40,932 nucleotides of DNA. Source: Erythrobacteraceae bacterium. Its GTDB lineage: Bacteria > Pseudomonadota > Alphaproteobacteria > Sphingomonadales > Sphingomonadaceae. Below the pieces are notes generated by a model that worked only from the letters and a program-made list of their open reading frames with translations, was not told the DNA's origin and searched no databases. Made by a program: the position numbers and the translations under genes. Positions 8,956 through 18,086 of the stretch are shown in pieces. The stretch spans positions 1 to 40,932 of the forward strand of contig PALE01000037.1 in the NCBI GenBank assembly GCA_002706445.1, read 5' to 3'. Position 1 is the first letter of the stretch. Each line of letters begins with the position of its first letter.

Positions 8956-10866
8956 ATGACAATCAGTCAGGCTGCCAGCCGCCTGGGCGCAGGAATTGTT
9001 GGGATACTGGTGCTTTCGGCCCTCATCGCGGCGTTCGGCATCAACCAGATCCGCTTCGGCGGCGAGATGGATCGCCGCGATAGCCAGATCAACGAATTCA
9101 AGGCCGACATCCTGCCGCCTCCCGAATATCTGGTCGAAAGCTATCTGGTCGCAAACCTGCTGGTGCGCGAACCCGGCAAGTTCGACCAGCACGTTGCGCG
9201 GCTCGCGCAGCTTGAGGCGGAATGGCAGGAGCGGGCCGACTATTGGGCGGCCTCCGACATTGACGACTATCTCAAATCCGGCATCGCCAAGACGGTTGCC
9301 AGCGACGGCACCGCATTCTGGCGCGAAGTGGATGACGTGCTGATCCCCGCCGTGCGCAGCGGCAATGCGGGGGCGGCACAGGCATCGCTGCGCCGTCTGG
9401 GCGCCGATTATGACCAGCACCGCGCCACGATCGATGATCTGGTGGCGAAGTCCGATGAACTTTCCGCCGCACTGGCAGACAGCTCGCAAGCGACTGTCCT
9501 GTGGGTTTCGGTGATGCTTGTTCTGGTGGCGATGCTGCTGCTGGCGGTCAGTATCGGCAGCCTCGTGTTCCTGCGCCGCAAGGTGCTCGATCCGATGAGC
9601 GAGACTGCGCAGACCATGCAGGCGATGGCAGATGGCAATATCGAGGCGGGCAATTGCGCAGACCACCGCAGCGATGAAATCGGCACGATGACACGCGCTA
9701 TCGAAGTGTTCCGAGCCGCCAGTCGCAAGCAGGTGGAAGACGGAAAGAAACAAGAGGAAGTCGTCGGCGAGGTCTTTCAGGCGCTTCAGCGGCTTGCCTC
9801 GGGAGACCTCGCTTTCCGCATGGTCAAGAAACTGGACCCGCAATACGAGCCGCTGCGCGAAGGCTTCAACAATTCTGCCAGGCAGGTCGAAGGGCTGATC
9901 GAACAGGTCCGCACCACGGTGCAGAGTGTCCAGACCGGCTCGGACGAAATTCGTGTGGCGACCGATGACCTCTCGCAGCGCAACGAAAGCCAGGCGGCGA
10001 GCCTTGAAGAAACCGCTGCGGCGATGAACCAGGTCACCGATCTGGTGCGCAACGCCGCCGCCAACGCGGCCGAAGCGCAGCGCTCTATCAGTGAAACGCA
10101 CGAGGAAGCGCGCAGGGGCGGCGACGTGGTGCAGAAAGCCGTCACCGCCATGGCCTCGATCGAAAGCTCGTCAAAGGAAATCACGCAGATCATCGACGTG
10201 ATCGACGGGATTGCCTTCCAGACCAATCTGCTCGCGCTCAACGCGGGCGTCGAGGCGGCGCGTGCGGGTGACGCGGGTAAGGGCTTTGCGGTGGTCGCCA
10301 ACGAAGTGCGCGCGCTGGCCCAGCGCAGCGCCGAGGCCGCCAATGACATCAAGCATCTGATCTCGACATCGACCAGCCAGGTGGGTGAGGGCGTCACTCT
10401 CGTCGGCGAGACCGGCACGCTGCTCGAAGCGATTGTTTCGCGCGTGGGTGAGGTCAACGACCAGATCCAGCAGATCGCCGACGGGGCATCGACGCAGGCG
10501 AACAATCTCGAACAGGTCAACACCGCGGTTGCCCAGATGGACACCATGACGCAGCAGAATGCGGCGATGGTCGAGCAATCTACCGCGTCGGCGCGCGGTC
10601 TCGCCGATCAGGCGCGCTATCTGGTCGGGCTGGTGAACCAGTTCCGTCTCGATGAACGGGTGCTGCCGCGCAGCGGGACGCAGTCTCCGGACGAGACGAT
10701 CTATCTGCCGATGCGCAAGTCCAACGCCGCTTCGTCACCCGCGCCCGAGCCTGCCAAGCCGGCTCTCCCCGCGCCTGCGCGAAGCACAGCCAAGGTGTCG
10801 GGAAATCTCGCGCTCAAACAGGACTATGCGGCAGAGCCCGACGATCAGGACTGGAGCGAGTTCTAG
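8956..10866 (+). CDS. Methyl-accepting chemotaxis protein
   Basis: 636 residues. TM1 is near 10-30, then a periplasmic helical sensor of about 150 residues, and TM2 near 183-208. One HAMP follows immediately and a second HAMP-like segment (LASGDLAFRM) near 280. The signalling domain has the hairpin tip EITQIIDVIDGIAFQTNLLALNAG and AGDAGKGFAVVANEVRALAQ near 408-455. The last five residues, DWSEF, fit the x-[aromatic]-x-x-[aromatic] CheR/CheB tether after a Pro/Ala-rich linker. GAGGG precedes the ATG. It lies 154 bp downstream of the M14 gene on the same strand with no obvious terminator between, so it could be read with the dctA operon. Its ligand is unknown. It converges with the next gene, and the two stops share CTAG. 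Confidence 0.93.
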   Translation: MTISQAASRLGAGIVGILVLSALIAAFGINQIRFGGEMDRRDSQINEFKADILPPPEYLVESYLVANLLVREPGKFDQHVARLAQLEAEWQERADYWAASDIDDYLKSGIAKTVASDGTAFWREVDDVLIPAVRSGNAGAAQASLRRLGADYDQHRATIDDLVAKSDELSAALADSSQATVLWVSVMLVLVAMLLLAVSIGSLVFLRRKVLDPMSETAQTMQAMADGNIEAGNCADHRSDEIGTMTRAIEVFRAASRKQVEDGKKQEEVVGEVFQALQRLASGDLAFRMVKKLDPQYEPLREGFNNSARQVEGLIEQVRTTVQSVQTGSDEIRVATDDLSQRNESQAASLEETAAAMNQVTDLVRNAAANAAEAQRSISETHEEARRGGDVVQKAVTAMASIESSSKEITQIIDVIDGIAFQTNLLALNAGVEAARAGDAGKGFAVVANEVRALAQRSAEAANDIKHLISTSTSQVGEGVTLVGETGTLLEAIVSRVGEVNDQIQQIADGASTQANNLEQVNTAVAQMDTMTQQNAAMVEQSTASARGLADQARYLVGLVNQFRLDERVLPRSGTQSPDETIYLPMRKSNAASSPAPEPAKPALPAPARSTAKVSGNLALKQDYAAEPDDQDWSEF

Positions 10867-11585
10867 GCCTGCTTTTCAGCGCCGCGCGCATCGAGCCAGC
10901 GCGCTGCCTTGACGCCCAGGGTGATGAGGAGCGGCACGAGGACGATGCTCAGCACCACCTTCGCCAGCACCTGGCCGATCATCAGGTTCATGATCGGAAA
11001 CAGGCCATAAAAGGCGAGGAAGATGAAGATCACCGAATCGATTGCCTGGCTCAAGGCCGAGGCAATCGCACCGCGCACCATCAGGCCCAGCGTGCCGCTT
11101 TCGCCCTGGCCTTTGAGCCGGTCGAAAATCCAAACATTGAGCAGCAGCGACACGATATAGGCCGCAGGGCCAGCGGCCCACACGCGCCAGACGGTGCTGT
11201 GAACCTGCTCGAACGCGGCGAGGTCTTCGGCACGGCCTGTCGCCATTTCCGGCGATGCGGGCAGGTTCAGCACCAGCTGCATCAGCACCGATGCGATCAG
11301 CAGCGGCAGAAATCCCCACCAGACGATGCTCTGCGCACGCTGGCGGCCATAAAGCTGCGAAAGCGTGCTCGAAATCACGACCAGCAGCAGGAAGGCAAAG
11401 ATGCCCGATTCCACCGCAAGCTGCGTCGGCCACAATTGCACCTGCTTGTAGGCCAGCACGCCCGCAAGGACCGTCATCCCGCCGTAAAGCAGGGTGAAGA
11501 CGAACATCCCGAGCGGCATGGATAGCTGGGCGGAAGCCGTGGCGGGTGCTGCGGGGGCGGCGGTTTGCGTGTCTGTCATGGCCAT
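10863..11585 (-). CDS. yhhQ: VUT-family transporter (YhhQ-like, queuosine precursor)
   Basis: 240 residues with about six hydrophobic helices. Family features: an early TM pair with YKQVQLWPTQLAVESGIFAF, then LLVVISSTLSQLYGRQRAQ, a long middle loop, LLNVWIFDRLKG and the SALSQAIDSVIFIFLAFYG helix. This matches COG1738 vitamin-uptake-like transporters, whose studied members import preQ0/preQ1 for the queuosine tRNA modification. In-frame ATGs lie at 11585 and 11579 and neither has a good Shine-Dalgarno. I looked for a preQ1 riboswitch upstream and did not see one. The stop overlaps that of the convergent chemoreceptor gene. Substrate by family only. Confidence 0.78.
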   Translation of the reverse strand: MAMTDTQTAAPAAPATASAQLSMPLGMFVFTLLYGGMTVLAGVLAYKQVQLWPTQLAVESGIFAFLLLVVISSTLSQLYGRQRAQSIVWWGFLPLLIASVLMQLVLNLPASPEMATGRAEDLAAFEQVHSTVWRVWAAGPAAYIVSLLLNVWIFDRLKGQGESGTLGLMVRGAIASALSQAIDSVIFIFLAFYGLFPIMNLMIGQVLAKVVLSIVLVPLLITLGVKAARWLDARGAEKQA

Positions 11586-11798
11586 TCGGTAAGCCAGAGC
11601 TTGCTAAAAGAAAAGCAGCCGCGCTCACGCTGTCAACCGCGAGGGTGGCACGATGCTCTTGCGCAGGCGCGAACAAGCTGCCACGCCTGTGCTCCCGCGC
11701 GGGGGCGAACAGCGCCGCTGCAAGGCGGGTCGTATGACGGGATCAACCATAATAGGGGACAGGCGCGTGCAAGAGTGCGGCCTGCGGGAAAGCCAGAC

Positions 11799-13274
11799 GT
11801 GACCGAAAGCGTGTCTTCCATGCTGTTCAGCATTATCGGGATCGTCGCGATCCTCGCCATCGCCTTCGCCCTTTCATCGGGCAAACGGAACATCAATTTT
11901 CGCGTTGTCGGCGCAGCCTTTGCCTTGCAGGCCTTTATGGCATTGCTGGTGCTGCGCACGGGCTTCGGCGTTGCGATTATCCAGTTTCTGTCGGGCGGAG
12001 TGATCGCTTTGCTCGACTTCTCCAAGGTCGGGATAACCAGCGTGTTCGGCCCGATGGAGAACAATCCTTTCGCCAACACCTTCGTTATCGCTGCGCTGCC
12101 CGTGATCGTGTTCTTCGCGGCGATCGTTTCGATCCTTTACCACCTCGGCATCATGCAGCGGCTGGTGCGCTGGGTCGGCGGTGCGATCGGCTGGATCACC
12201 GGCGTGAGCAAGGTCGAAGCGCTGGGCAGCGCGGCCAATATCTTCGTTGGCCAGTCGGAAAGCCCGCTGGTGGTGCGCCCCTATCTCGCTGCGCTCCCGC
12301 CCGAGCGGCTGTTCACGCTGATGGTCGTCGGCATGGCCGGCGTCGCAGGCACGATCCTTGCCGCTTACGCGAGCTTCATCGGCAGCGAAGCCGTGCCGTT
12401 CCTGCTTGCCGCCGCCTTCATGTCTGCGCCCGGCGGCATCCTGATGGCAAAGATCATCATGCCCGACCGTCCCACGCCCGAAGCCGAGGCGCCGAACGTG
12501 GTGCAGGCCGCAGGGGCCGAACTGCGGAAAGGTACGGGGCTTACCGGTGACCAGACCCGTGTGACGATGGTCGCCAAGAACGGCGAGGAAGTCGAACTGC
12601 CGCAATCGCGCATCAGCGCAAGCGGTCCGGCGGCGCTGACCGAGCAGGGCAATGCCGACGAAGTGAACATGGCTGAAACCTTCGAGGAAGGGCATCGTCC
12701 CGCCAACATCATCGAAGCCGCCGCGCAAGGCACGCAGACCGGGGTCAAGCTTGCGGTTGCGGTCGGTGCGATGGTCATGGTCTTCGTGGCACTGGTCGCG
12801 CTCGCCAACGGTTTGCTCGGCGGGATCGGTTCGGGGATCGTCTCGGCCGCATCGGCAATGGGTATGCCCTTCGGTGCTGAGAGCGCCGAATGGCTCAGCA
12901 CGCTGAGCTTCCAGAAACTGCTCGGCTATCTGTTTGCGCCGGTCATGTTCCTGATCGGCATTTCGGATTGGGAACAGGCGCGCATTGCCGGCGGATTGTT
13001 CGGGACCAAGGTGGTGCTCAACGAATTCGTCGCCTTCATCGATCTGGGCGCAATGACCGCAGGCGAACTGACCGAGCGCAGCCGCGCCATTGTCACTTTC
13101 GCGCTGTGCGGCTTTGCCAATTTCTCGTCGATCGCAATCCAGATGGCCGTAACCGGCGGCCTTGCACCCAACCAACGCCCGGTTATCGCCAAGCTGGGTC
13201 TGAAGGCGCTCGCCGCTGGCAGCCTCGCCAATCTGATGAGCGCAGCACTCGCGAGTATCTTCCTGCCGCTTTGA
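11799..13274 (+). CDS. Concentrative nucleoside transporter (NupC family)
   Basis: 491 residues if translation starts at GTG 11799, which has GGGAAAG upstream. ATG 11820 (MLFSIIG) is the alternative and sits right before the first TM. Family motifs: MENNPFANTFVIAALPVIVFFAA, GITGV-type loop as WITGVSKVEALGSAANIFVGQSESPL, PERLF, SAPGGILMAK, and the C-terminal LFGTKVVLNEFVAF and CGFANFSSIAIQ. It is a cation-coupled importer of nucleosides in the inner membrane. One oddity is a hydrophilic stretch at about residues 224-297, with NGEEVELPQSR, between SAPGGILMAKIIMPD and ANIIEAAAQG. It is longer than the corresponding loop I expect in NupC. Confidence 0.88.
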   Translation: MTESVSSMLFSIIGIVAILAIAFALSSGKRNINFRVVGAAFALQAFMALLVLRTGFGVAIIQFLSGGVIALLDFSKVGITSVFGPMENNPFANTFVIAALPVIVFFAAIVSILYHLGIMQRLVRWVGGAIGWITGVSKVEALGSAANIFVGQSESPLVVRPYLAALPPERLFTLMVVGMAGVAGTILAAYASFIGSEAVPFLLAAAFMSAPGGILMAKIIMPDRPTPEAEAPNVVQAAGAELRKGTGLTGDQTRVTMVAKNGEEVELPQSRISASGPAALTEQGNADEVNMAETFEEGHRPANIIEAAAQGTQTGVKLAVAVGAMVMVFVALVALANGLLGGIGSGIVSAASAMGMPFGAESAEWLSTLSFQKLLGYLFAPVMFLIGISDWEQARIAGGLFGTKVVLNEFVAFIDLGAMTAGELTERSRAIVTFALCGFANFSSIAIQMAVTGGLAPNQRPVIAKLGLKALAAGSLANLMSAALASIFLPL

Positions 13275-13317
13275 GTAGGCACTGGATGCACACGCCCTCT
13301 GATATTATGTGACCCCC

Positions 13318-14250
13318 ATGAACCAAGCCAACATCGCCTCCGTTTCGCTCGCCCAGCCGCTCGAAGATATTGCCGACGAGCTCGGCCGCAGCTTTGCCGA
13401 ATACGGTTTCGCCGTCGTGCGCGACCACGGTATTCCGCAGGAGCTGATCGACCGCGCCGAAGAGAAGTCCAAGGCATTCTTCGCGCTGCCCGAGCCGGTA
13501 AAGCGCGCTTACAAGATCGACGGCGGCGGCGGTGCGCGCGGCTATACCCCGTTCGGAACCGAGCGGGCCAAGGACGCCGAAGTCTTCGACCTCAAGGAAT
13601 TCTGGCACGTCGGGCGCTCGCTCCCACGCGGTCATGCGCTCGCCGAATTCATGGCGCCGAACATCTGGCCTGACGAGGTCGACGGTTTCCGCGAGACTTT
13701 CAGCACGCTCTACGATGCGTTCGAAACCGCCGGTGGCCGCGTACTCGAAGCGATTGCGCTGCACCTCGGGCTCGACCGTCAGTTCTTCGCTCCCACGGTG
13801 GAAGACGGCAATTCGGTCATGCGCTTGCTGCACTATCCGCCGCTTGGCCCCGAAGCGCCCGAAGGCGCGATCCGCGCTGCGGCGCATGGCGACATCAACA
13901 CCATCACGCTGCTGCTCGGTGCCGAAGAAGCAGGGCTCGAACTGCTCACCAAATCGGGCGAGTGGCGCGCGATCGACGTGCCCGAGGGCGCGCTGGTGAT
14001 CAATGTCGGCGATATGCTCGAACGGCTGACTGCCGGAACGCTGCGTTCGACCACGCACCGCGTGGTCAATCCGCGCGGCGAAGGGGCGCAGCGCTCGCGC
14101 TATTCGATGCCGTTTTTCCTGCACTTCCGGCCCGACTATCTGATCGAGCCGCTGGAGAGCTGTGTAAGCGCCAGCGATGCCGATCCGCAGCCGCCGATCA
14201 GCGCGCATGATTTCCTTCAGCAGCGCCTCCGCGAGATTAATCTGGCCTGA
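13318..14250 (+). CDS. Isopenicillin N synthase-like 2-oxoglutarate/Fe(II) oxygenase
   Basis: 310 residues. The iron-binding facial triad is His190 and Asp192 (AAHGDINTITLLLG) and His247 (STTHRVVNP). The cosubstrate R-x-S is Arg261-Tyr-Ser263 (RSRYSMPFF). The N-terminus with EYGFAVVRDHGIP and FFALPEPVKRAY is the DIOX_N half. It belongs to the COG3491 group, many members of which are uncharacterised; beta-lactam synthesis should not be assumed. ATG 13318 is chosen, and GTG 13309 is in frame. No Shine-Dalgarno is visible. TATTAT at 13303-13308 could be a -10 giving a leaderless transcript starting at or very near the ATG. It follows the nucleoside transporter by 43 bp on the same strand; whether they share a substrate is unknown. 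Confidence 0.85.
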   Translation: MNQANIASVSLAQPLEDIADELGRSFAEYGFAVVRDHGIPQELIDRAEEKSKAFFALPEPVKRAYKIDGGGGARGYTPFGTERAKDAEVFDLKEFWHVGRSLPRGHALAEFMAPNIWPDEVDGFRETFSTLYDAFETAGGRVLEAIALHLGLDRQFFAPTVEDGNSVMRLLHYPPLGPEAPEGAIRAAAHGDINTITLLLGAEEAGLELLTKSGEWRAIDVPEGALVINVGDMLERLTAGTLRSTTHRVVNPRGEGAQRSRYSMPFFLHFRPDYLIEPLESCVSASDADPQPPISAHDFLQQRLREINLA

Positions 14251-14257
14251 GCGACTC

Positions 14258-14282
14258 GGAGCGATTTGGGAAAAATCGCTCC
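14258..14282 (+). terminator. Hairpin after the oxygenase gene
   Basis: GGAGCGATTT, a GGGAA loop, and AAATCGCTCC form a perfect 10-bp stem that starts eight bases after the stop codon. No clear T tract follows, so it is a likely terminator or 3' stabilising hairpin rather than a textbook rho-independent site. Confidence 0.55.
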
Positions 14283-14436
14283 GCCAACGCCCGAAGTCCG
14301 CGTGCCGCGCGGCCTGCGATAAAAAAGCCCGCCTCGTTGCTTGCGTGCAACACTGCCCTTCAAGGCCGCAGATTCCGTAGGGTTCTTGCGCGCGAGCGGC
14401 TGTGGATAATTCGCCGCGCGGCGGGGCGCGCCTTGC

Positions 14437-14458
14437 GTTTCACAAAGGTGTCACAAAT
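14437..14458 (+). promoter_or_regulatory. Candidate Pho box upstream of the Oar-like receptor
   Basis: GTTTCAC-AAAG-GTGTCAC-AAAT is a direct repeat with an 11-base period and A-rich spacers. This is the layout of PhoB sites (two CTGTCAY-type heptamers, 11 bp apart). The repeats lie about 85-100 bases upstream of the receptor ATG. TTTGTG at 14467-14472 inverts the CACAAA core. The -10 is not clear. The site is matched by eye only. Confidence 0.45.
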
Positions 14459-14539
14459 CAGTCTTTTTTGTGCAGCGCAACGCGCATAGGGACGCGCTCA
14501 GCCAACCACTCTCCAAACCTGTTTCAGGGGCTTCGATAA

Positions 14540-17500
14540 ATGAAAATCAAATATCTCCTTGCAGCTAGCGTCGTCAGCCTCACCGCTGCCGCCGCCACCG
14601 TCGCAACACCTGTTGCGGCACAGCAGATTACCTCGGGCGTCGAAGGCGACGTGACCGATGCGAACGGCGGCCCGCTCGCCGGCGCTACCGTCACAATCAC
14701 CGACGAGCGTACCGCACAGGTCCGCACCGCCGAAACCGGCCCCAACGGCGGCTTCCGCGTCCAGTCGCTGCCCCCGGGCGGCCCCTACACCGTGACCGTG
14801 ACTGCCGATGGCTTCGAAGGCCAGACGGTTGAAAACGTCTTCACCAACATCTCGGGCAACACCGGTTTCTCGTTCTCGCTGACCGAAAGCGCAGCTGGCA
14901 ACACGATCATCGTCACCGGCGCTCGCGCTCAGGTTACCCAGGTCGCTGTCGGCCCGGGCACCGCGTTCGACACCCAGACGCTCGAAGCCTTCCCGTCGAT
15001 CACCCGCGACGTTCGCGACATCATCCGCATCGACCCGCGCGTCAGCCTCGAAAGCTCGAACGACGTCGATCGTATTTCGTGCCTTGGCGGTAACGACCGT
15101 ACCAACACCTTCACCGTTGACGGCATCGTGCAGTCGGACGTGTTCGGCCTGAACGGCACCCCGTTCGCCGCGCGTAACTCGCTGCCGCTTCCCTTCGACG
15201 TGATTGAGCAGACTTCGGTCGAATTCGCTCCCTACGACGTCGAATATTCGGACTTCACCGGCTGTCTCGTCAACGTCGTGACCAAGGCCGGTCAGAACCG
15301 TTTCCACGGTTCGGCCTTCTTCACCTATTTCGACGACGGCCTCTACGCCAACTCGATCGACGGCCTGAACCTCAACGCAAGCACGGAAAAGCGCTGGGGC
15401 GCGACCCTTTCGGGTCCGATCATCCCCGATCGCCTGTTCTTCTCGTTCGGTTATGAAGAAGCCGACCTTGGCCAGGGCAACAACTTCGGTCCCGCTGGCG
15501 GCGGCTTCACCAATGAATCGAACGCCATCACCCAGGCGCAGTTCGACCAGTTCGCCGAAATCGCCAACCGCGTTTACGGTCAGGACATCGGCGGTTACCC
15601 GACCACTCTGGCTGAAGGTAACGTGCGTTACTTCGGTCGTCTCGATGCGATCATCAGCGACCAGCACCGTCTGGAAGCCACCTACCAGCGTCTCGAAGAA
15701 ACCAACATCGAGAGCGACTTCGGTAGCGACAACATCACCGGCTTCAACAGCTTCGAAGACGAAGGCACGATCTCGGACTACTACTCGGTCCGTCTGTATT
15801 CGGACTGGAGCGACACGATCTCGACCGAACTGCGCGTGAGCCGCGCCGAAGTCGGCGACGTTCAGGGTCCGGTTGGTTTCGGTGAAGCGCAGTCGGCAAA
15901 CCCGACCCCGCGTCTCGTCGTCGGCGTGCTGCCGGTTGCCGGCCAGACCACCCGTCCGGGTGTGCTCTCGACCGGTCCGGGCATCTTCCGTTCGGCCAAC
16001 CAGCTCGACACCAAGATTGATCAGGCCCGCTTCCAGATCAACATCGATCCGGACAACGGCCACTTCGTGAAGATCGGTGCCGAGGTGAACGACCTCGAAG
16101 TGTTCAACCTGTTCGCCATCAACGCGACCGGTTCGCTCTACTTCGCAGGCTTCGACGATTTCGAAGCAGGTCTGCTTTCGGGCGGCGGCGAATTCTTCCC
16201 CGACGCGGGTGAAGTCGCCAACGGCCAGGCCTATGCTGCCGACATCAACGCAGCGATCGACGGCGACATCAACAATGCCGCCGCACGCTTCAGCCGCCAG
16301 ATCTATTCGTTCTACATCCAGGACGAATATCAGGCGTCGGACCAGCTTTCGATCAACGCCGGTATCCGCGCACAGATCTATGACGGCGACGCACCGACCG
16401 CGAACCCGCAGTTCCTGAACCGTTTCGGTTTCACCAATGCCAACTCGTTCGGTCGCATTGACCCGGTCTTCCTGCCGCGTCTCTCGGCCACCTACGAGTT
16501 CTTCAACGAGGGCTTCTTCTCCGACAGCCGCCTGACCGTGGGCGTCGGCAAGTTCTCGGGCGGTGACCCGGTGGTGTATTTCTCCAACGCTTTCTCGAAC
16601 AACGGTTTCTCGAGCGCGCTCGGCACCTCGTTCGATTGTGGCGCTGGTCAAGTTACCCGCGATCCGGTCACCGGCCAGATCGACGTCGTGACCGGCGGCA
16701 CCTTCACCGGCTTCCCGCAGTGCGTGGTTGACGGCGGTGCAGCAGACGCTGCTGCCGGCCGTGCCGACACGCAGTCGACCGCGCCGGACTTCAAGGTTCC
16801 GACCGTGACCCGTGCAAGCGCCGCCTTCCAGACCACCTTTGGTGCGGAAACCGGCTTCTTCAGCAACTGGAACCTGCAGCTCGACTACATCTACTCGCGC
16901 TTCAACAACCCGCTGAACTTCGTCGACCTCGTGCAGGTGCCGAACATCGGTGAAGGTCTCAACGGCTTCACCGTTGACGGTCGTCCGATCTACGCGGCAA
17001 TCGACGTGACCTTCCCGGGTTGTAACGCACAGATGGTTGGCGAAGGCGGCACCCCGCCGACCTACACCGGCGTGACTTCGGAGTGTTTCCGCAACACCTC
17101 GAACAACCGCACTGCAAGCGTGGACGACTTCATCCAGCTGACCAACAGCGACCCGGTTGAATCGCACACCGCTTCGTTCATCCTGAGCAAGACCTTCGAC
17201 GAAGGCCTCTTCACCTCGGGCGGTTCGACCCGCGTGCAGTTCGGCTACGCCTGGACCGATGCCAACGATGCCCGTGCCAACCAGTCGTCGACTGCAACCT
17301 CGTCCTTTGACGTGACCGCAGCCTTCGACCGTCAGAACCCGGACGTTTCGACTGCAACCACGGAAACCCGCCACAACATCACTGCGGCGATCAACTTCCG
17401 TGAGCAGTTCATCGACGGCTACGACACCAGCCTCGGCTTCTTCTTCCGCGCACGTTCGGGCCGTCCGTACAGCCTGACCTTCGACAACGGCGGCGTCTTC

Positions 17501-17983
17501 GCTGACTCGTCGTCGGGCAGCGGCAATGCTCTGATCTATGTGCCGACCGGCGTGAACGATCCGAACCTGTCGCCGTCGTCGGATGCGGCTGCGGTGCAGA
17601 GCCTGATCGACTACGTCGAAGCTTCGGGCTGCGATTACGAGCCGGGTGAATCGATCCGTCGCAACACCTGCAGCAACGACTGGCACTACGATCTGGACGT
17701 TCGTTTCAGCCAGGAACTGCCGTTCATCGGTAGCCTCACCGGCCTCACCGACGATCGTCTGGAAGTGTTCGCTGACTTCAACAACTTCCTCAACTTCATC
17801 GACAGCGGTGCGAACATCCTTCGCTCGCGCGGTGGCTTCAACGGCCTCGTGCCGGTGGTTGACGGGGACGTGGACAGCGACGGTCGTTACATCATCGACT
17901 CGTTCAACCCGGACGATCAGAACTTTATCTCGATCGGTGCGTCGGCATGGCGTATCCAGCTGGGTGCACGTTACGAATTCTAA
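14540..17983 (+). CDS. Oar-like TonB-dependent receptor with carboxypeptidase-regulatory-like N-terminal domain
   Basis: 1147 residues: a signal peptide ending VAAQ near residue 29, then a beta-sandwich regulatory-like domain (SGVEGDVTDANGGPLAGATV...GGFRVQSLPPGGPYTV) at about 30-115. A TonB-box-like NTIIVTGAR, a plug with LEAFPSITRDVRDII and NTFTVDGI, and a large barrel ending RIQLGARYEF with terminal Phe follow. This is the Oar/OmpA-related receptor type common and abundant in Sphingomonads. Codon choice differs from most of the window: CGT, GGT, GTT, AAC and GAA dominate as in the ribosomal genes at the right end, which suggests very high expression. It has its own long leader with a candidate Pho box and a strong terminator, so it is probably monocistronic. 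The substrate is unknown. Confidence 0.92.
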   Translation: MKIKYLLAASVVSLTAAAATVATPVAAQQITSGVEGDVTDANGGPLAGATVTITDERTAQVRTAETGPNGGFRVQSLPPGGPYTVTVTADGFEGQTVENVFTNISGNTGFSFSLTESAAGNTIIVTGARAQVTQVAVGPGTAFDTQTLEAFPSITRDVRDIIRIDPRVSLESSNDVDRISCLGGNDRTNTFTVDGIVQSDVFGLNGTPFAARNSLPLPFDVIEQTSVEFAPYDVEYSDFTGCLVNVVTKAGQNRFHGSAFFTYFDDGLYANSIDGLNLNASTEKRWGATLSGPIIPDRLFFSFGYEEADLGQGNNFGPAGGGFTNESNAITQAQFDQFAEIANRVYGQDIGGYPTTLAEGNVRYFGRLDAIISDQHRLEATYQRLEETNIESDFGSDNITGFNSFEDEGTISDYYSVRLYSDWSDTISTELRVSRAEVGDVQGPVGFGEAQSANPTPRLVVGVLPVAGQTTRPGVLSTGPGIFRSANQLDTKIDQARFQINIDPDNGHFVKIGAEVNDLEVFNLFAINATGSLYFAGFDDFEAGLLSGGGEFFPDAGEVANGQAYAADINAAIDGDINNAAARFSRQIYSFYIQDEYQASDQLSINAGIRAQIYDGDAPTANPQFLNRFGFTNANSFGRIDPVFLPRLSATYEFFNEGFFSDSRLTVGVGKFSGGDPVVYFSNAFSNNGFSSALGTSFDCGAGQVTRDPVTGQIDVVTGGTFTGFPQCVVDGGAADAAAGRADTQSTAPDFKVPTVTRASAAFQTTFGAETGFFSNWNLQLDYIYSRFNNPLNFVDLVQVPNIGEGLNGFTVDGRPIYAAIDVTFPGCNAQMVGEGGTPPTYTGVTSECFRNTSNNRTASVDDFIQLTNSDPVESHTASFILSKTFDEGLFTSGGSTRVQFGYAWTDANDARANQSSTATSSFDVTAAFDRQNPDVSTATTETRHNITAAINFREQFIDGYDTSLGFFFRARSGRPYSLTFDNGGVFADSSSGSGNALIYVPTGVNDPNLSPSSDAAAVQSLIDYVEASGCDYEPGESIRRNTCSNDWHYDLDVRFSQELPFIGSLTGLTDDRLEVFADFNNFLNFIDSGANILRSRGGFNGLVPVVDGDVDSDGRYIIDSFNPDDQNFISIGASAWRIQLGARYEF

Positions 17984-18013
17984 TTCGTAGCCACACGGCT
18001 AGAGAAAAACGAG

Positions 18014-18046
18014 CGGCGGGGCCTTCGGGTCCCGCCGTTTGCGTTT
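18014..18046 (+). terminator. Rho-independent terminator of the Oar-like receptor gene
   Basis: A 10-bp GC stem (CGGCGGGGCC / GGTCCCGCCG, one G-T pair) closed by a TTCG tetraloop is followed by TTTGCGTTT. It begins about 30 bases after the receptor stop codon. The form is textbook. Confidence 0.88.
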
Positions 18047-18086
18047 GGGGCCCGTGTCGGAACGAGCGAAGCGCCGGTCTGTCCGG

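Noticed and set aside
11586-11798. preQ1 riboswitch upstream of the YhhQ-like gene
   Set aside because: The gap has no small hairpin with an A-rich tail pairing near the start as in preQ1-I, nor a preQ1-II layout I can fit. It holds no other clear feature.
14498-17686. A long open frame antisense to the Oar-like receptor (over 1000 codons)
   Set aside because: Same shadow effect, here made stronger by biased codons of a highly expressed gene. No motifs, and it overlaps the receptor leader and terminator logic.
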